Assembly (NCBI GenBank): GCA_964509075.1
Contig: CAZDWC010000007.1
Span: forward strand, 127,343 to 191,342
Origin: UBA7239 sp964509075
Lineage (GTDB): Bacteria; Pseudomonadota; Gammaproteobacteria; Pseudomonadales; UBA7239
Length of the DNA: 64,000 bases
Direction: 5' to 3'
Shown piece by piece: positions 1 to 8,269 of this stretch (position 1 is the first letter of the stretch; each line of letters starts with the position of its first letter). Made by a program: the position numbers and the translations under genes. The notes beneath the pieces were generated by a model. The model worked only from the letters and a program-made list of their open reading frames with translations, did no database searches and was not told the origin of the DNA.

Positions 1-19
1 TGGCGCGGGCACTGCAGGG

Positions 20-217
20 TCAGTGATCACTATCCTGCAGGCGCTGGTCAGCGGCTTGCTGCATCTCTTTTCCAATATCTTTTGCCTTCTCCATCTGCCG
101 TTGCTGGGGAGCGGTCAGGCTTTCCGGCGGCGGTGCAGGGGCTGATGCATCCTTCGTCACGTACCAGACCACGGCACCGGCAACCGCGAGAAATATCAAC
201 AGGCTTTTGGCATTCAT
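20..217 (-). CDS. small single-pass membrane protein, function unknown
   Basis: A 65-residue protein whose N-terminal 20 or so residues form one hydrophobic segment, followed by a proline/alanine-rich stretch and a charged, glutamine-rich tail. This suggests a short inner-membrane-anchored protein with its tail in the periplasm. No catalytic motif is visible and I do not recognise a family. It lies downstream of the terminator that ends the PilZ transcription unit, so it probably has its own promoter. It could be an uncharacterised envelope protein; the hydrophobic start and the absence of a competing frame support it being real. Confidence 0.5.
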   Translation of the reverse strand: MNAKSLLIFLAVAGAVVWYVTKDASAPAPPPESLTAPQQRQMEKAKDIGKEMQQAADQRLQDSDH

Positions 218-549
218 GGCTTATTCCCTGATGTCGACACCCGCCTACGATAGAGACAAAAATCGCCAGACGCAAAAAAGACAACCCCCGCAGCACATCC
301 AGTGCTGCGGGGGTTGGGTCCATCTGTTTGACATCTTCCCTGGGCTCTCAATCTGGTGCCTGCCCGCTAGCAGGCCGAGTCCTTTTGCGCCCTGACGATC
401 AACCACTACTCCCTGTTCCCTGGCTGACCATTTCCGGTTCGAGAAGCACGTCCGTGTGTGCTGTCGTCCGTGTGTTGTTCATTCTCCCGATCCAGAGGCG
501 CAGGGATAGTGGCAAATGTCTCCAATGCTTGTACGAAAAAGCTTACAAA
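218..549. other. intergenic region with one terminator
   Basis: No convincing gene is seen here. The stretch holds the rho-independent terminator listed separately and, to its right, about 230 bases of unassigned sequence that form the 3' untranslated region of the PilZ gene. The short open frames crossing it have no start context or family resemblance. Confidence 0.5.
274..315 (-). terminator. rho-independent terminator after the PilZ gene
   Basis: A perfect 14-bp stem (283-296 with 302-315) closes a 5-base loop. Read on the minus strand it is followed after two bases by six T (complement of 274-279). It would end transcripts coming from the PilZ gene about 230 bases upstream. Confidence 0.85.
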
Positions 550-1107
550 CTAGCGCTTGAGCTGCTGGCTCTGGCGGATAAGCATGTGGCGCACCAGCAG
601 ATCCTGGTCGCTCTGGCTGATGTCCTCGTAATCCAGACGCACATACCAGCCGGCCATGACGGCATCACACGCCACCACGCGCCCGACAAGCTGCAATTCC
701 CAGTCCCCCGGCCGCAACAACATGTCCAGGCGCAGCCGCGAACCGGGGCTGCAGGGCTGATCCATCAGGAAAGCCAGACCACAGGCGCTGATATTGACTG
801 GTGTCGAGCGGTATTCGAAGGTCTCGGTGGAAGTGGTCCCGGTATCGGCTTCGGGCCGACGCGCGAGCATTTGCAGCTTGCGGTTCATGAGAGTGAGAAC
901 ATCGGCGGCCAACGGTTGCTCACGACGCAACTTGATCAGCAAAGCGCCGATCTCGGCGTCAATCTCCGCCAGCCCGTCCAGCAACGCGCTCTGCCGGCGC
1001 TGCTGTTGTTCTTCTTCGAGGGCTGCAGCGGCCCAGTGCAGGCCGATGACATCGTCTATGCGAAAGAAGCGTCTTCTGTCCTGTCCGCTGTTCCATGCCT
1101 GATTCAT
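550..1107 (-). CDS. PilZ domain protein
   Basis: A 185-residue cytoplasmic protein with the two halves of the c-di-GMP binding signature of PilZ domains. An arginine-rich RRRFFR motif (the RxxxR type) lies near residue 12, and an N-x-S-x-x-G motif (NISACG) lies near residue 105. Between them is a glutamate/glutamine-rich, probably helical stretch, so the arginine arm is separated from the beta-barrel by an inserted helix region. The likely role is c-di-GMP sensing that affects motility or surface behaviour, but no partner gene is adjacent. The call rests on these motifs and on the basic C-terminal helix. Confidence 0.75.
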   Translation of the reverse strand: MNQAWNSGQDRRRFFRIDDVIGLHWAAAALEEEQQQRRQSALLDGLAEIDAEIGALLIKLRREQPLAADVLTLMNRKLQMLARRPEADTGTTSTETFEYRSTPVNISACGLAFLMDQPCSPGSRLRLDMLLRPGDWELQLVGRVVACDAVMAGWYVRLDYEDISQSDQDLLVRHMLIRQSQQLKR

Positions 1108-1200
1108 GTTGGCTCCTGCAAGTGTGTCGATTGCTTTCAGCGTATTACCGACAGGCGCGTGCGTCCAGCTGCCAACTGCAATCAGCTGTAAAACTGTGCG

Positions 1201-2166
1201 CTAGGGCGCGGAAAAATAGATATCCAGACGCAGGAACAGGCCGGGATTGGCTTTCCAGTCATCTTCGCGTGGAAAAGCCAGCTGCGGCGTCACGGTCAGG
1301 ATCAGCCAGTCCTCATGCACATTGCGTGAATAGCTCGCTTGCAGATAGCTGTTCTCCAACCGGTGATTCGGCTCGCTGTCGCCGACAACACCCGCCTGGT
1401 AACGCAGGTTTTCGCCGGGCGCCAAGGCCTGTTGCAGGGCAATCGACTGGCCGTACTCGATCTGGTCGCGCTCTTCCTGATACTGGACATCCGTTGTGAT
1501 GCGCAAGGTGTTGCGAGCATCCAGTGGATGCAGGAACGCCAGCTGGCTTTTCTCGCCCCAGCCTTCGCTGTTGTAGTACCAAAGGCGCTGTTCGAAATTC
1601 GCGCGCCACTGCTCGCCGATGTCCTTGCCGGTTCGAAAACGGAAACGGTAGAACGGATCCAGCGGCAAGTGACTGCGCACGCCGAAGTCGTGGCTGATCG
1701 TGAACCAGCGCGTCTGGTTGTCACGGCTGAGTCCACCGATGTTTTCACCGTCGCGGCCATGCAATACCGTCTTGCCACTCAGGCTATCGAGGTCATTGCT
1801 GTCGGAATCGAATATCAACTTCCAGCGCTTCTTGGTGCGTGGCAGGTCGATATGGCCGCTCAGACCGTAATCACCTTCGTATTCGCCGCCCTTGAAGAAA
1901 TTCTGTTTGAGTCGCAGCCGCAAGTAGCTTTCGTTTTTCTCATCGGTTTCTGTATTGCTGGCAAACCAGGTGTCGGTGCTCTTGCTAAATGTGCCCACAC
2001 TTTCCGCAATATGGTCATGCGTCTCTTCCAGCGAGTGCAACACGGTTTCCACCAGCCCGTCATCGCGCACAGCCTGCGCAGGATTTTCAGTCGCATGTGT
2101 CAAGACGGGAAACAACAGTGCCAATACAACCAGATGATGCTTGTGCAGACATTTCGGATCAGCCAT
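1201..2166 (-). CDS. exported protein, probable outer-membrane beta-barrel, function unknown
   Basis: A 321-residue product starting MADPKC. It has a hydrophobic signal segment ending near a THA-T cleavage site, then a charged region and a long stretch of alternating aromatic and polar residues (for example RLRLKQNFF, YRFRFRTG, RLWYYN, FLRLDIYF at the very end). The terminal aromatic residues are typical of outer-membrane barrels. The start is chosen at 2166 because the ATG overlaps the stop of the upstream SGNH hydrolase gene by one base (TGATG), implying translational coupling. A longer frame to 2196 exists but runs into that gene. The pair probably acts together at the envelope; the role is unknown. 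Confidence 0.65.
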   Translation of the reverse strand: MADPKCLHKHHLVVLALLFPVLTHATENPAQAVRDDGLVETVLHSLEETHDHIAESVGTFSKSTDTWFASNTETDEKNESYLRLRLKQNFFKGGEYEGDYGLSGHIDLPRTKKRWKLIFDSDSNDLDSLSGKTVLHGRDGENIGGLSRDNQTRWFTISHDFGVRSHLPLDPFYRFRFRTGKDIGEQWRANFEQRLWYYNSEGWGEKSQLAFLHPLDARNTLRITTDVQYQEERDQIEYGQSIALQQALAPGENLRYQAGVVGDSEPNHRLENSYLQASYSRNVHEDWLILTVTPQLAFPREDDWKANPGLFLRLDIYFSAP

Positions 2167-3224
2167 CACAGCTCTCCCGCGAATGCGGCATGCCACTGTT
2201 CTGCCACGCCCTGACTGAACACGGAAACGCCGACATCATTGAAATGGCAGACATCGCCAAACCATTCGCCGCGCCCGCTCATTTGTCGATCCATATCAAT
2301 AAGAGTCACACCTTCATTTGCTGCGAAATCACGCAGGAACACATTCTGCTGCATCAGACCTTCGCGCACATAATCGGGCGGCCCCCAGTTGAACACATCG
2401 CGCACATCGTAATTGTCCGGGTTGACGTAGTCGAGTTGCTTGTCGAGAAATGCCTGCCGCGAATAATGCGCCGGCAGGTGCGAGGCAAAGGTGATCAGCA
2501 CCGGCTTTGCGCCCAGCGTGCGCGAGAGGCGAACGATCTGCTCCACATTGGCAGAAAAACTGCGAGTGGATGCAAACGCGGCCGCGTTCATGTATGGCTT
2601 TTTCGGAAATACAAACTGGTAGTCGACGAAAAGTTTTTCATGCCACTGCCGGTTGAGAGCATGCAACTTCCAGTAGAAGGCGGTGTACAACTGCCGCGCA
2701 AGCAGACTGTGATCGAGCAGGATATTGCGGTGATACCACGGATCGAGATGCGCGTAGTCTTCGCGATAATCCTGCGGCAGTACATGGTTGGCCCACAAAT
2801 CATTGATGCCGTCATAGAACAACACATAGTCCCAGTGGTATCGGGCCAGCAATTGCAGTTTGTAGAGATCGGCGCGTGTGGTGTGCGAACGGATGCCTGC
2901 ATTCAGCAGTTCCACTTTCTTCTGTGTTTTCTGCTGCATGGCTGCTTGCAAATGCTCGGCCATGTGACGGTTGAACATCGTGGACGAACCGAGCACCAGC
3001 ACACGCATGGTATTTGCTGCTGGCGGATCGCGGATTTCATCGCCGGTGAAGCCCAGTGCATTGATGCGCTGGCCGTCGATCACGCTGTCCGGTGTCGCAG
3101 CAAAGCCCATCAGCAGCGTGTCGCGCGGCAAGCCGCCCAGTCGCGGCAGCAACACAAACTCGGCGGCCAGAATGGCAAGCGCCGTCAGAGCAAGACAGTA
3201 GAGAGCAAAAGCAAAGCGCCGCAT
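2166..3224 (-). CDS. membrane-anchored SGNH/GDSL-family hydrolase
   Basis: A 352-residue protein with an N-terminal transmembrane segment (about residues 5-25), then an SGNH fold. The nucleophile block is VLVLGSSTM (block I), a GIND motif (block III) lies in FYDGINDLW, and a DVCHFND motif near the C-terminus supplies the Asp-His pair. Such proteins are esterases or acyl/acetyl hydrolases facing the periplasm. The substrate cannot be read from the sequence. It is divergent from hemC and one base overlapped with the following barrel-like gene, so a shared envelope polysaccharide or lipid role is plausible. Confidence 0.7.
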   Translation of the reverse strand: MRRFAFALYCLALTALAILAAEFVLLPRLGGLPRDTLLMGFAATPDSVIDGQRINALGFTGDEIRDPPAANTMRVLVLGSSTMFNRHMAEHLQAAMQQKTQKKVELLNAGIRSHTTRADLYKLQLLARYHWDYVLFYDGINDLWANHVLPQDYREDYAHLDPWYHRNILLDHSLLARQLYTAFYWKLHALNRQWHEKLFVDYQFVFPKKPYMNAAAFASTRSFSANVEQIVRLSRTLGAKPVLITFASHLPAHYSRQAFLDKQLDYVNPDNYDVRDVFNWGPPDYVREGLMQQNVFLRDFAANEGVTLIDMDRQMSGRGEWFGDVCHFNDVGVSVFSQGVAEQWHAAFAGEL

Positions 3225-3314
3225 GCGCCGTTCCCGGAGGGTTTGTGCCGATTGTAAGGGCCGGACGCCCGCTCTGCTATCATGCGCGCTCTACCGTACA
3301 AGCCTCGATATATC

Positions 3315-4247
3315 GTGAACACACCCCTGATCCGCATCGCCACCCGCCAGAGTCCGCTTGCCTTGTGGCAGGCCGAGTACGTGAAACAGCAACTGGAGCA
3401 GCATCACCCGGGCATCCGTGTCGAGCTGCTGCGCTTCACCACGCGCGGCGACAAGATCCTCGACACGCCGCTGGCCAAAATCGGAGGCAAGGGTCTGTTC
3501 GTGAAAGAACTGGAGCAGGCCCTGCTGGCGGGCGAGGCGGATATCGCCGTGCATTCGATGAAAGACGTGCCGATGGAATTTCCGGAAGGATTGGAGCTGG
3601 GCGTGATCTGCCCGCGCGAGACGCCTTTCGATGCTTTCGTCAGCAATCGTTTCGGCAGCCTTGCCGAACTGCCGCAGGGCGCGCGGGTGGGAACCTCCAG
3701 CCTGCGCCGCCAATGCCAGTTGCGCCGCCTGCGACCAGACCTGCAGATTCTAGATCTGCGCGGCAATGTCGGCACGCGGCTGGCCAAACTGGATGCCGAT
3801 GAGTACGACGCCATTGTGCTGGCTGCTGCCGGTTTGCGCCGGTTGGGGCTGGACACACGCATCCGCGAGCAACTCTCACCCGAACTGAGCCTGCCGGCCG
3901 GTGGCCAGGGAGCTGTCGGCATCGAGCTGCGCAGTGGCGACACACAGACCGCGGCATTGACTGCCCCGCTGGCCTGTGCCGACACCGCGCGCCGGGTGCG
4001 CGCCGAACGCGCGCTGAACCGCCACCTGCAGGGTGGCTGTCAGGTGCCGATTGCCTGCTATGCGGTACTGGAAGGAAACGGCCTGTTCCTGCGCGGCTTG
4101 GTCGGCAGTGTGGACGGCCGCGAATTGCTGACCGCAGAAGCCCGCAGTGCCGGCGACCCGGAGGCCCTGGGCATTGCCGTGGCCGAGCAGTTGCTGGCAC
4201 AAGGTGCAGACCGCATCCTCGCCGGCGTTTACGCCGCGCACGACTGA
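3315..4247 (+). CDS. hemC: hydroxymethylbilane synthase (porphobilinogen deaminase)
   Basis: Condenses four porphobilinogen units into hydroxymethylbilane in heme/siroheme synthesis. The family signature is clear: RIATRQSPLALWQA at the start, TRGDK, GGKGLFVKELE, VGTSSLRR, LRGNVGTRL, and the cofactor-attachment cysteine in LQGGCQVPIA. The start is placed at GTG 3315, since homologues begin just before RIATRQ; an in-frame ATG at 3282 would add eleven unconserved residues. Length (about 310 residues) is normal. It heads the hemC-hemD-hemX-hemY operon, which is tightly spaced. Confidence 0.95.
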   Translation: MNTPLIRIATRQSPLALWQAEYVKQQLEQHHPGIRVELLRFTTRGDKILDTPLAKIGGKGLFVKELEQALLAGEADIAVHSMKDVPMEFPEGLELGVICPRETPFDAFVSNRFGSLAELPQGARVGTSSLRRQCQLRRLRPDLQILDLRGNVGTRLAKLDADEYDAIVLAAAGLRRLGLDTRIREQLSPELSLPAGGQGAVGIELRSGDTQTAALTAPLACADTARRVRAERALNRHLQGGCQVPIACYAVLEGNGLFLRGLVGSVDGRELLTAEARSAGDPEALGIAVAEQLLAQGADRILAGVYAAHD

Positions 4248-4255
4248 CTTCGGCA

Positions 4256-5083
4256 ATGACAGAAACAGGTATGCACGCACTCGCCGGCTTCACCGTGGTG
4301 GTGACCCGGCCAACCCGCCAGCAGGACGGGTTGGTGCAGCAGTTGCGCGCTCAGGGTGCCGACGTTACTGCCATCCCCTTGCTGGCTATCGACACCATCA
4401 CGGACGCCGCGCAGCAGCAGTGCATTGAGCAGCTGCTGGACAGTCTGCACGCACAACAGATCGCTATCTTCATCAGCCAGAACGCCGCCGAGCAGGCAGT
4501 GCAGGTGCTGCGCACGCGCGGCCAGCAATGGCCAGCCACCATTCAGGCTTTTGCGGTGGGCAGTGCCACAGCCGCCTTTCTTGCCGACTGCGGCATTGTT
4601 GCAACAGCACCGGCACGCATGGACAGCGAAGGCCTGCTGGCACTGCCGGAACTGCAATCTGTGGATGGCAAGCACTGCCTGATTTTTCGCGGTCAGGGCG
4701 GGCGGGAAACGCTGGCGCAAACCTTGCGCACACGCGGTGCCCACGTGGAATACTGCGAACTGTACCGCCGCAGCCTGCCGGATACAGCGAAGCATCAGTG
4801 GCAGGCCTGGCTGCAAACACACCGGGATACACCGGCACTGATCTGCATCAACAGTGTGGAGACACTGCGGCACCTGACAACAGTCGATAAAGCCGCGCCA
4901 AACCGCGATAATCTCGCGCTGGTGGTGCCGGGTGAGCGTGTGGCGCGAGCCGCCCGTGAGGCCGGCTTTGCGTGCATCGTGATTGCCGACGATGCGCGCG
5001 ACAGCAGTATCCTGCATGTCATCCTGCAGCGATCACTCCAACGCAGCAGCCACCCCAATGAAGTACCCTCTCCAACGAAGTAA
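4256..5083 (+). CDS. hemD: uroporphyrinogen-III synthase
   Basis: Cyclises hydroxymethylbilane with D-ring inversion to uroporphyrinogen III. This family has low conservation. The call rests on the N-terminal VVVTRPTRQQ, the FISQNAAEQAV segment, the central FRGQGGRE motif, the C-terminal INSVETL, and its place 8 bases after hemC and before hemX. The 275-residue length is usual. It is expected to be cytoplasmic and co-transcribed with hemC. Confidence 0.9.
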   Translation: MTETGMHALAGFTVVVTRPTRQQDGLVQQLRAQGADVTAIPLLAIDTITDAAQQQCIEQLLDSLHAQQIAIFISQNAAEQAVQVLRTRGQQWPATIQAFAVGSATAAFLADCGIVATAPARMDSEGLLALPELQSVDGKHCLIFRGQGGRETLAQTLRTRGAHVEYCELYRRSLPDTAKHQWQAWLQTHRDTPALICINSVETLRHLTTVDKAAPNRDNLALVVPGERVARAAREAGFACIVIADDARDSSILHVILQRSLQRSSHPNEVPSPTK

Positions 5084-5101
5084 CAACGAGAACACCAGAA
5101 C

Positions 5102-6151
5102 ATGACTGACACCAGCAGCAACGTCGCATTGCCCTCGCCACGCACTTCATGGCTGACGCGCCTGTTGCTGCTGTTATTGCTGCTGATGAACCTCAGCGCC
5201 TTCGCTGGCGGCTACTGGCTGTGGCAGCAACTGCAGCAGGCACGCGGCAACAACAGCGAGACCGCGCAACATATCAGCGCACAGCAGGCAGAACTCGCTA
5301 CGCTGAAAAAGCAATTCGATGACAAGACCGCTGCAGACAAAACATTTCGTCAACAGACCATCAGCACCCTGAAAGACAACAGCGAGAAATTGCGCGGTCT
5401 GGATCGCATCGACACCAGCTACTGGCGTCTGGCGGAAGCCGAATTCCTGTTGAAGCAGGCGCATCAGCGACTGTTCATCACACGCGACGCTGAAACAGCT
5501 GATTTGTTGCTGTCATCGGCCGATAGCGCCATCGTGCAACAAAAAGATCCTGCGCTGTTGCCTGTGCGCAGTGCCATCGCCAGTGACCGTGCCGCCTTGC
5601 GCAAGGTACCGCGCGTGGATCGCGACGGTATTTACTTGCGCTTGCAGGCCTTGTCGGCACAAGTGGGAACACTCACCAGTGGCAACCGATTCCTGCAGCC
5701 ACCGGAAGATGAACTGCTTTCTGAAGAATCCACCACGCGCTATAGCGACATGCTCTGGCAGCGCCTGCTGTCCATTGTGCGCATCCGCCATCATGATCAC
5801 CCCGTCGAGCCATTATTGCCGCCGGAGCAGGAAGTGTATCTGCGCCAGAATATCCAGCTGACACTGGTACAGGCGCAACTCGGTTTGTTGCAGGCGCAAC
5901 AGCAAACCTATGAAAGCAACCTGCAACGTGTAGCAGCCTGGGTGAGCCAGTATTGCGATACGGAAGACCCGTTGGTGAAAGGCTGGCTTGATGAGTCGCA
6001 GACGCTGATGCGCATCAATATCGCGCCGGATTTGCCGGATATTTCCGGTTCGCTGCGCAGCGTACAAAAAGTGATTGAACAGCGCGCGGAAGATATCCAG
6101 CGCGTATTGCTGATGGACGACGCGGAACCTGTCGACAGAGGGCAACCGTGA
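5102..6151 (+). CDS. hemX: HemX family protein (uroporphyrinogen-III C-methyltransferase-like annotation)
   Basis: A 349-residue bitopic membrane protein with a cytoplasmic leader of about 18 residues, one strongly hydrophobic transmembrane helix (leucine-rich, about residues 18-42), a glutamine/lysine-rich coiled coil, and a soluble helical domain containing YWRLAEAEFLL and VRIRH, typical of HemX. The methyltransferase label for this family is historical; no SAM-binding motif is visible. It probably helps organise late heme enzymes at the membrane. It sits between hemD and hemY and overlaps hemY. Confidence 0.88.
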   Translation: MTDTSSNVALPSPRTSWLTRLLLLLLLLMNLSAFAGGYWLWQQLQQARGNNSETAQHISAQQAELATLKKQFDDKTAADKTFRQQTISTLKDNSEKLRGLDRIDTSYWRLAEAEFLLKQAHQRLFITRDAETADLLLSSADSAIVQQKDPALLPVRSAIASDRAALRKVPRVDRDGIYLRLQALSAQVGTLTSGNRFLQPPEDELLSEESTTRYSDMLWQRLLSIVRIRHHDHPVEPLLPPEQEVYLRQNIQLTLVQAQLGLLQAQQQTYESNLQRVAAWVSQYCDTEDPLVKGWLDESQTLMRINIAPDLPDISGSLRSVQKVIEQRAEDIQRVLLMDDAEPVDRGQP

Positions 6152-7233
6152 TGCGGGGCTGGATCATTGTTTTTGTGCTGGGCCTTATCGGGTTGCCGGT
6201 TCTGCTGCACCTGATAGAACTGGATGACAGCTTTGTCGTGCTCGTCCTCGGTGAGACCACGGTGGAAATGCCGCTGTGGTTTGTTGTAGCTGCGATGCTG
6301 GTACTGGCCGTTGCCAGTTACTACGGCGCACGACTGTTGCGCGCCGTATTGCTCGCGCCCAAGCGCGTCAATCGTTGGCTGGATCGGCGCACGCATCGCA
6401 AGATGCAAAACCTGACCTTGCGCGGTTTCTGCGCGCTGCTGGAAGGCAACTGGACAGCAGCGAGTCGCGACCTGCAAAAAGCCGCAGACCGCTCGGATAT
6501 TTCAATACTCAATCATCTGCTCGCGGCACAGGCGCGCGTCGAGAATGATGATCTCGCCAGCGCGGAAATGCTGATCCGCAAGGCAGAGCAAGAGTTGCCA
6601 GATGCGGCCATTGCCATCGGTATCCTGCATGCGCAACTCCTGCAGAAAGCCGGCGTCACGGAAAAAGCTCACGATATCCTGCAGGAACTGGCCGGCCAGA
6701 ATCCGCGTCACGCCCACCTGCAACGGCTGCTGCTTGACAGCTACCGCCTGCGCGGCGATGAACGCAAGGTTCTGCAGTTGCTGTCGCAACAACACAGGCA
6801 AAAGCCTTTGCAGGATCACCGTTTGATTACCGAGTTGTGTCGCCTGCAGATTGCACACGGCGACAGTGCCCGCGCTGAAGAACTGTTGCGCAAACAACTG
6901 GACAGACATTGGCGCGGTGAATGGGTGAACCTGTACGGTCTGGCTGCAGGGCAGGATGGCAGCAAGCAATTACAGGCCGCGGAAAAGTGGCTGAAGATAC
7001 ACGGCGATGATCGCGCACTGCCGCTGGCGCTGGCGCGCATCTGCCAGCGTAATCATCTGTGGGCCAAGGCACGTGATTACTACGAAACTTATTTGCAACA
7101 CAACCGCGACAACCATGTAACACTTGAGCTGGTGCGGCTGTTACACGCACTGGGCGAACATGAAAAAGCGCGTCACTACGCGCAAACGCTGTCGGGTAAT
7201 GCAGGTGCATTGCCGCTGCCTGCAGCGATGTAA
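6151..7233 (+). CDS. hemY: HemY, inner-membrane heme biosynthesis-associated TPR protein
   Basis: A protein of about 360 residues with two N-terminal transmembrane helices separated by the short conserved LGETTVEMPLW turn of HemY_N, followed by tetratricopeptide-like helices (for example around DLASAEMLIRKAEQ and HAHLQRLLLDSYR). It is thought to act with HemX in protoporphyrin/heme metabolism; it is not the oxygen-dependent protoporphyrinogen oxidase that shares the name. ATG 6151 overlaps the hemX stop; an in-frame GTG at 6148 is equally usable. Confidence 0.88.
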   Translation: MRGWIIVFVLGLIGLPVLLHLIELDDSFVVLVLGETTVEMPLWFVVAAMLVLAVASYYGARLLRAVLLAPKRVNRWLDRRTHRKMQNLTLRGFCALLEGNWTAASRDLQKAADRSDISILNHLLAAQARVENDDLASAEMLIRKAEQELPDAAIAIGILHAQLLQKAGVTEKAHDILQELAGQNPRHAHLQRLLLDSYRLRGDERKVLQLLSQQHRQKPLQDHRLITELCRLQIAHGDSARAEELLRKQLDRHWRGEWVNLYGLAAGQDGSKQLQAAEKWLKIHGDDRALPLALARICQRNHLWAKARDYYETYLQHNRDNHVTLELVRLLHALGEHEKARHYAQTLSGNAGALPLPAAM

Positions 7234-7235
7234 CG

Positions 7236-7721
7236 TCACAGCGCAGACAGTCGATCCATCAATGCCTTGCCATCATAAGCAGTGATGCTGTCTGGTCGCA
7301 GACAGAGCAATACCTGGCCGTCGCGATCCAGCATGTTATGCATCGCCTGCGCGGCACGCGGATTTTCCGGAAACAGCTTCCGGCAAAATGCCGGATAGAA
7401 CCAGTCTTTCTTTTCGCGTGAATCAACCACTTCACAACTGCCACGCAAACTGATGCAGCGACTGTTGCCCAGTGTTGTGCCGGCAGAAGACACCACCACG
7501 CAGGTGCGGCGGTGTTTTCTCACGGCTGCCACGCGTGGGCGTGTGTCATTGGTCGTCAGCCACACGCAGCCATCTGCCCATAAAAAACTCATGACGGTGC
7601 CCATGGCATCCTGTTGTCCCTGCCAGACAAATGTGCACTCGCTCTGCTGCTCAAGAAGTTGTGCGCGCACAGAATCACTCATCGGCGCAGCAAACTGTTT
7701 GCCGTGATGCTTTTCACTCAC
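7236..7721 (-). CDS. pyridoxamine-5'-phosphate-oxidase-like FMN-binding protein
   Basis: A protein of about 161 residues with the split-barrel pattern of the PNPOx-like superfamily: a first strand block (FVWQGQQDAMGTVMSFLW), a VWLTTN strand, a cationic turn (AAVRKHRRTCVVV) and a basic stretch that usually contacts FMN phosphate. Specific substrate is unknown; relatives include flavin-dependent reductases and F420-binding enzymes. The start is set at GTG 7721, 9 bases after a GGGAG ribosome site; the longer TTG start at 7739 would overlap the dtd stop with no usable site. It follows dtd in the same unit. Confidence 0.65.
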   Translation of the reverse strand: MSEKHHGKQFAAPMSDSVRAQLLEQQSECTFVWQGQQDAMGTVMSFLWADGCVWLTTNDTRPRVAAVRKHRRTCVVVSSAGTTLGNSRCISLRGSCEVVDSREKKDWFYPAFCRKLFPENPRAAQAMHNMLDRDGQVLLCLRPDSITAYDGKALMDRLSAL

Positions 7722-7735
7722 TTGCCATATCTCCC

Positions 7736-8173
7736 TCAAGATGTCAGCAAAAAGGTTACCGGCCCGTCATTGACCAGCTGCACCTGCATGTCGGCTGCAA
7801 AAATTCCGGTAGCGACATCGGCGTGTTGTGTGCGCAAGTAGCGCACGGCGTGATCGTACAATTGCTGTGCCAGCGATGGTGTCGCCGCCGATGAAAACGA
7901 GGGCCGCAAACCGCTGTTGGTATCGGCAGCCAAGGTGAATTGCGACACCAGCAATACGCCGCCCGCTATGTCGCGGACCGACAGGTTCATCTTGCCTTCG
8001 GCATCACCGAACACGCGATAGCGCAACACTTTGTCGAGCAGTTTTTCGGCGCATGCAACATCGTCGTCGCGCTCTACCCCCAACAGCACCAGCAAGCCGC
8101 GTCCGACTTCGCCGACAATCTGCTGGTCTACACTGACACTGGCGCTGCTGACGCGCTGGATAAGGGCTTTCAT
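7736..8173 (-). CDS. dtd: D-aminoacyl-tRNA deacylase
   Basis: Hydrolyses D-amino acids (and glycine) mischarged on tRNA, a cytoplasmic proofreading role. At 145 residues it is the standard length. Conserved blocks are MKALIQRV at the start, the catalytic SQFTLAAD motif, and the C-terminal NDGPVTF block that packs across the dimer interface. It is the first gene of a minus-strand pair with the FMN-binding protein downstream and is divergent from the S41 protease gene. Confidence 0.95.
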   Translation of the reverse strand: MKALIQRVSSASVSVDQQIVGEVGRGLLVLLGVERDDDVACAEKLLDKVLRYRVFGDAEGKMNLSVRDIAGGVLLVSQFTLAADTNSGLRPSFSSAATPSLAQQLYDHAVRYLRTQHADVATGIFAADMQVQLVNDGPVTFLLTS

Positions 8174-8269
8174 TCGCGCACTCTCACAGATTCAGGTAGG
8201 CAGCTTAGCGATAGCCGGTTACGATAGCAGCTCTTTTTTGCCCGTTTTCTGTCCGTGGAGTTTTACCGC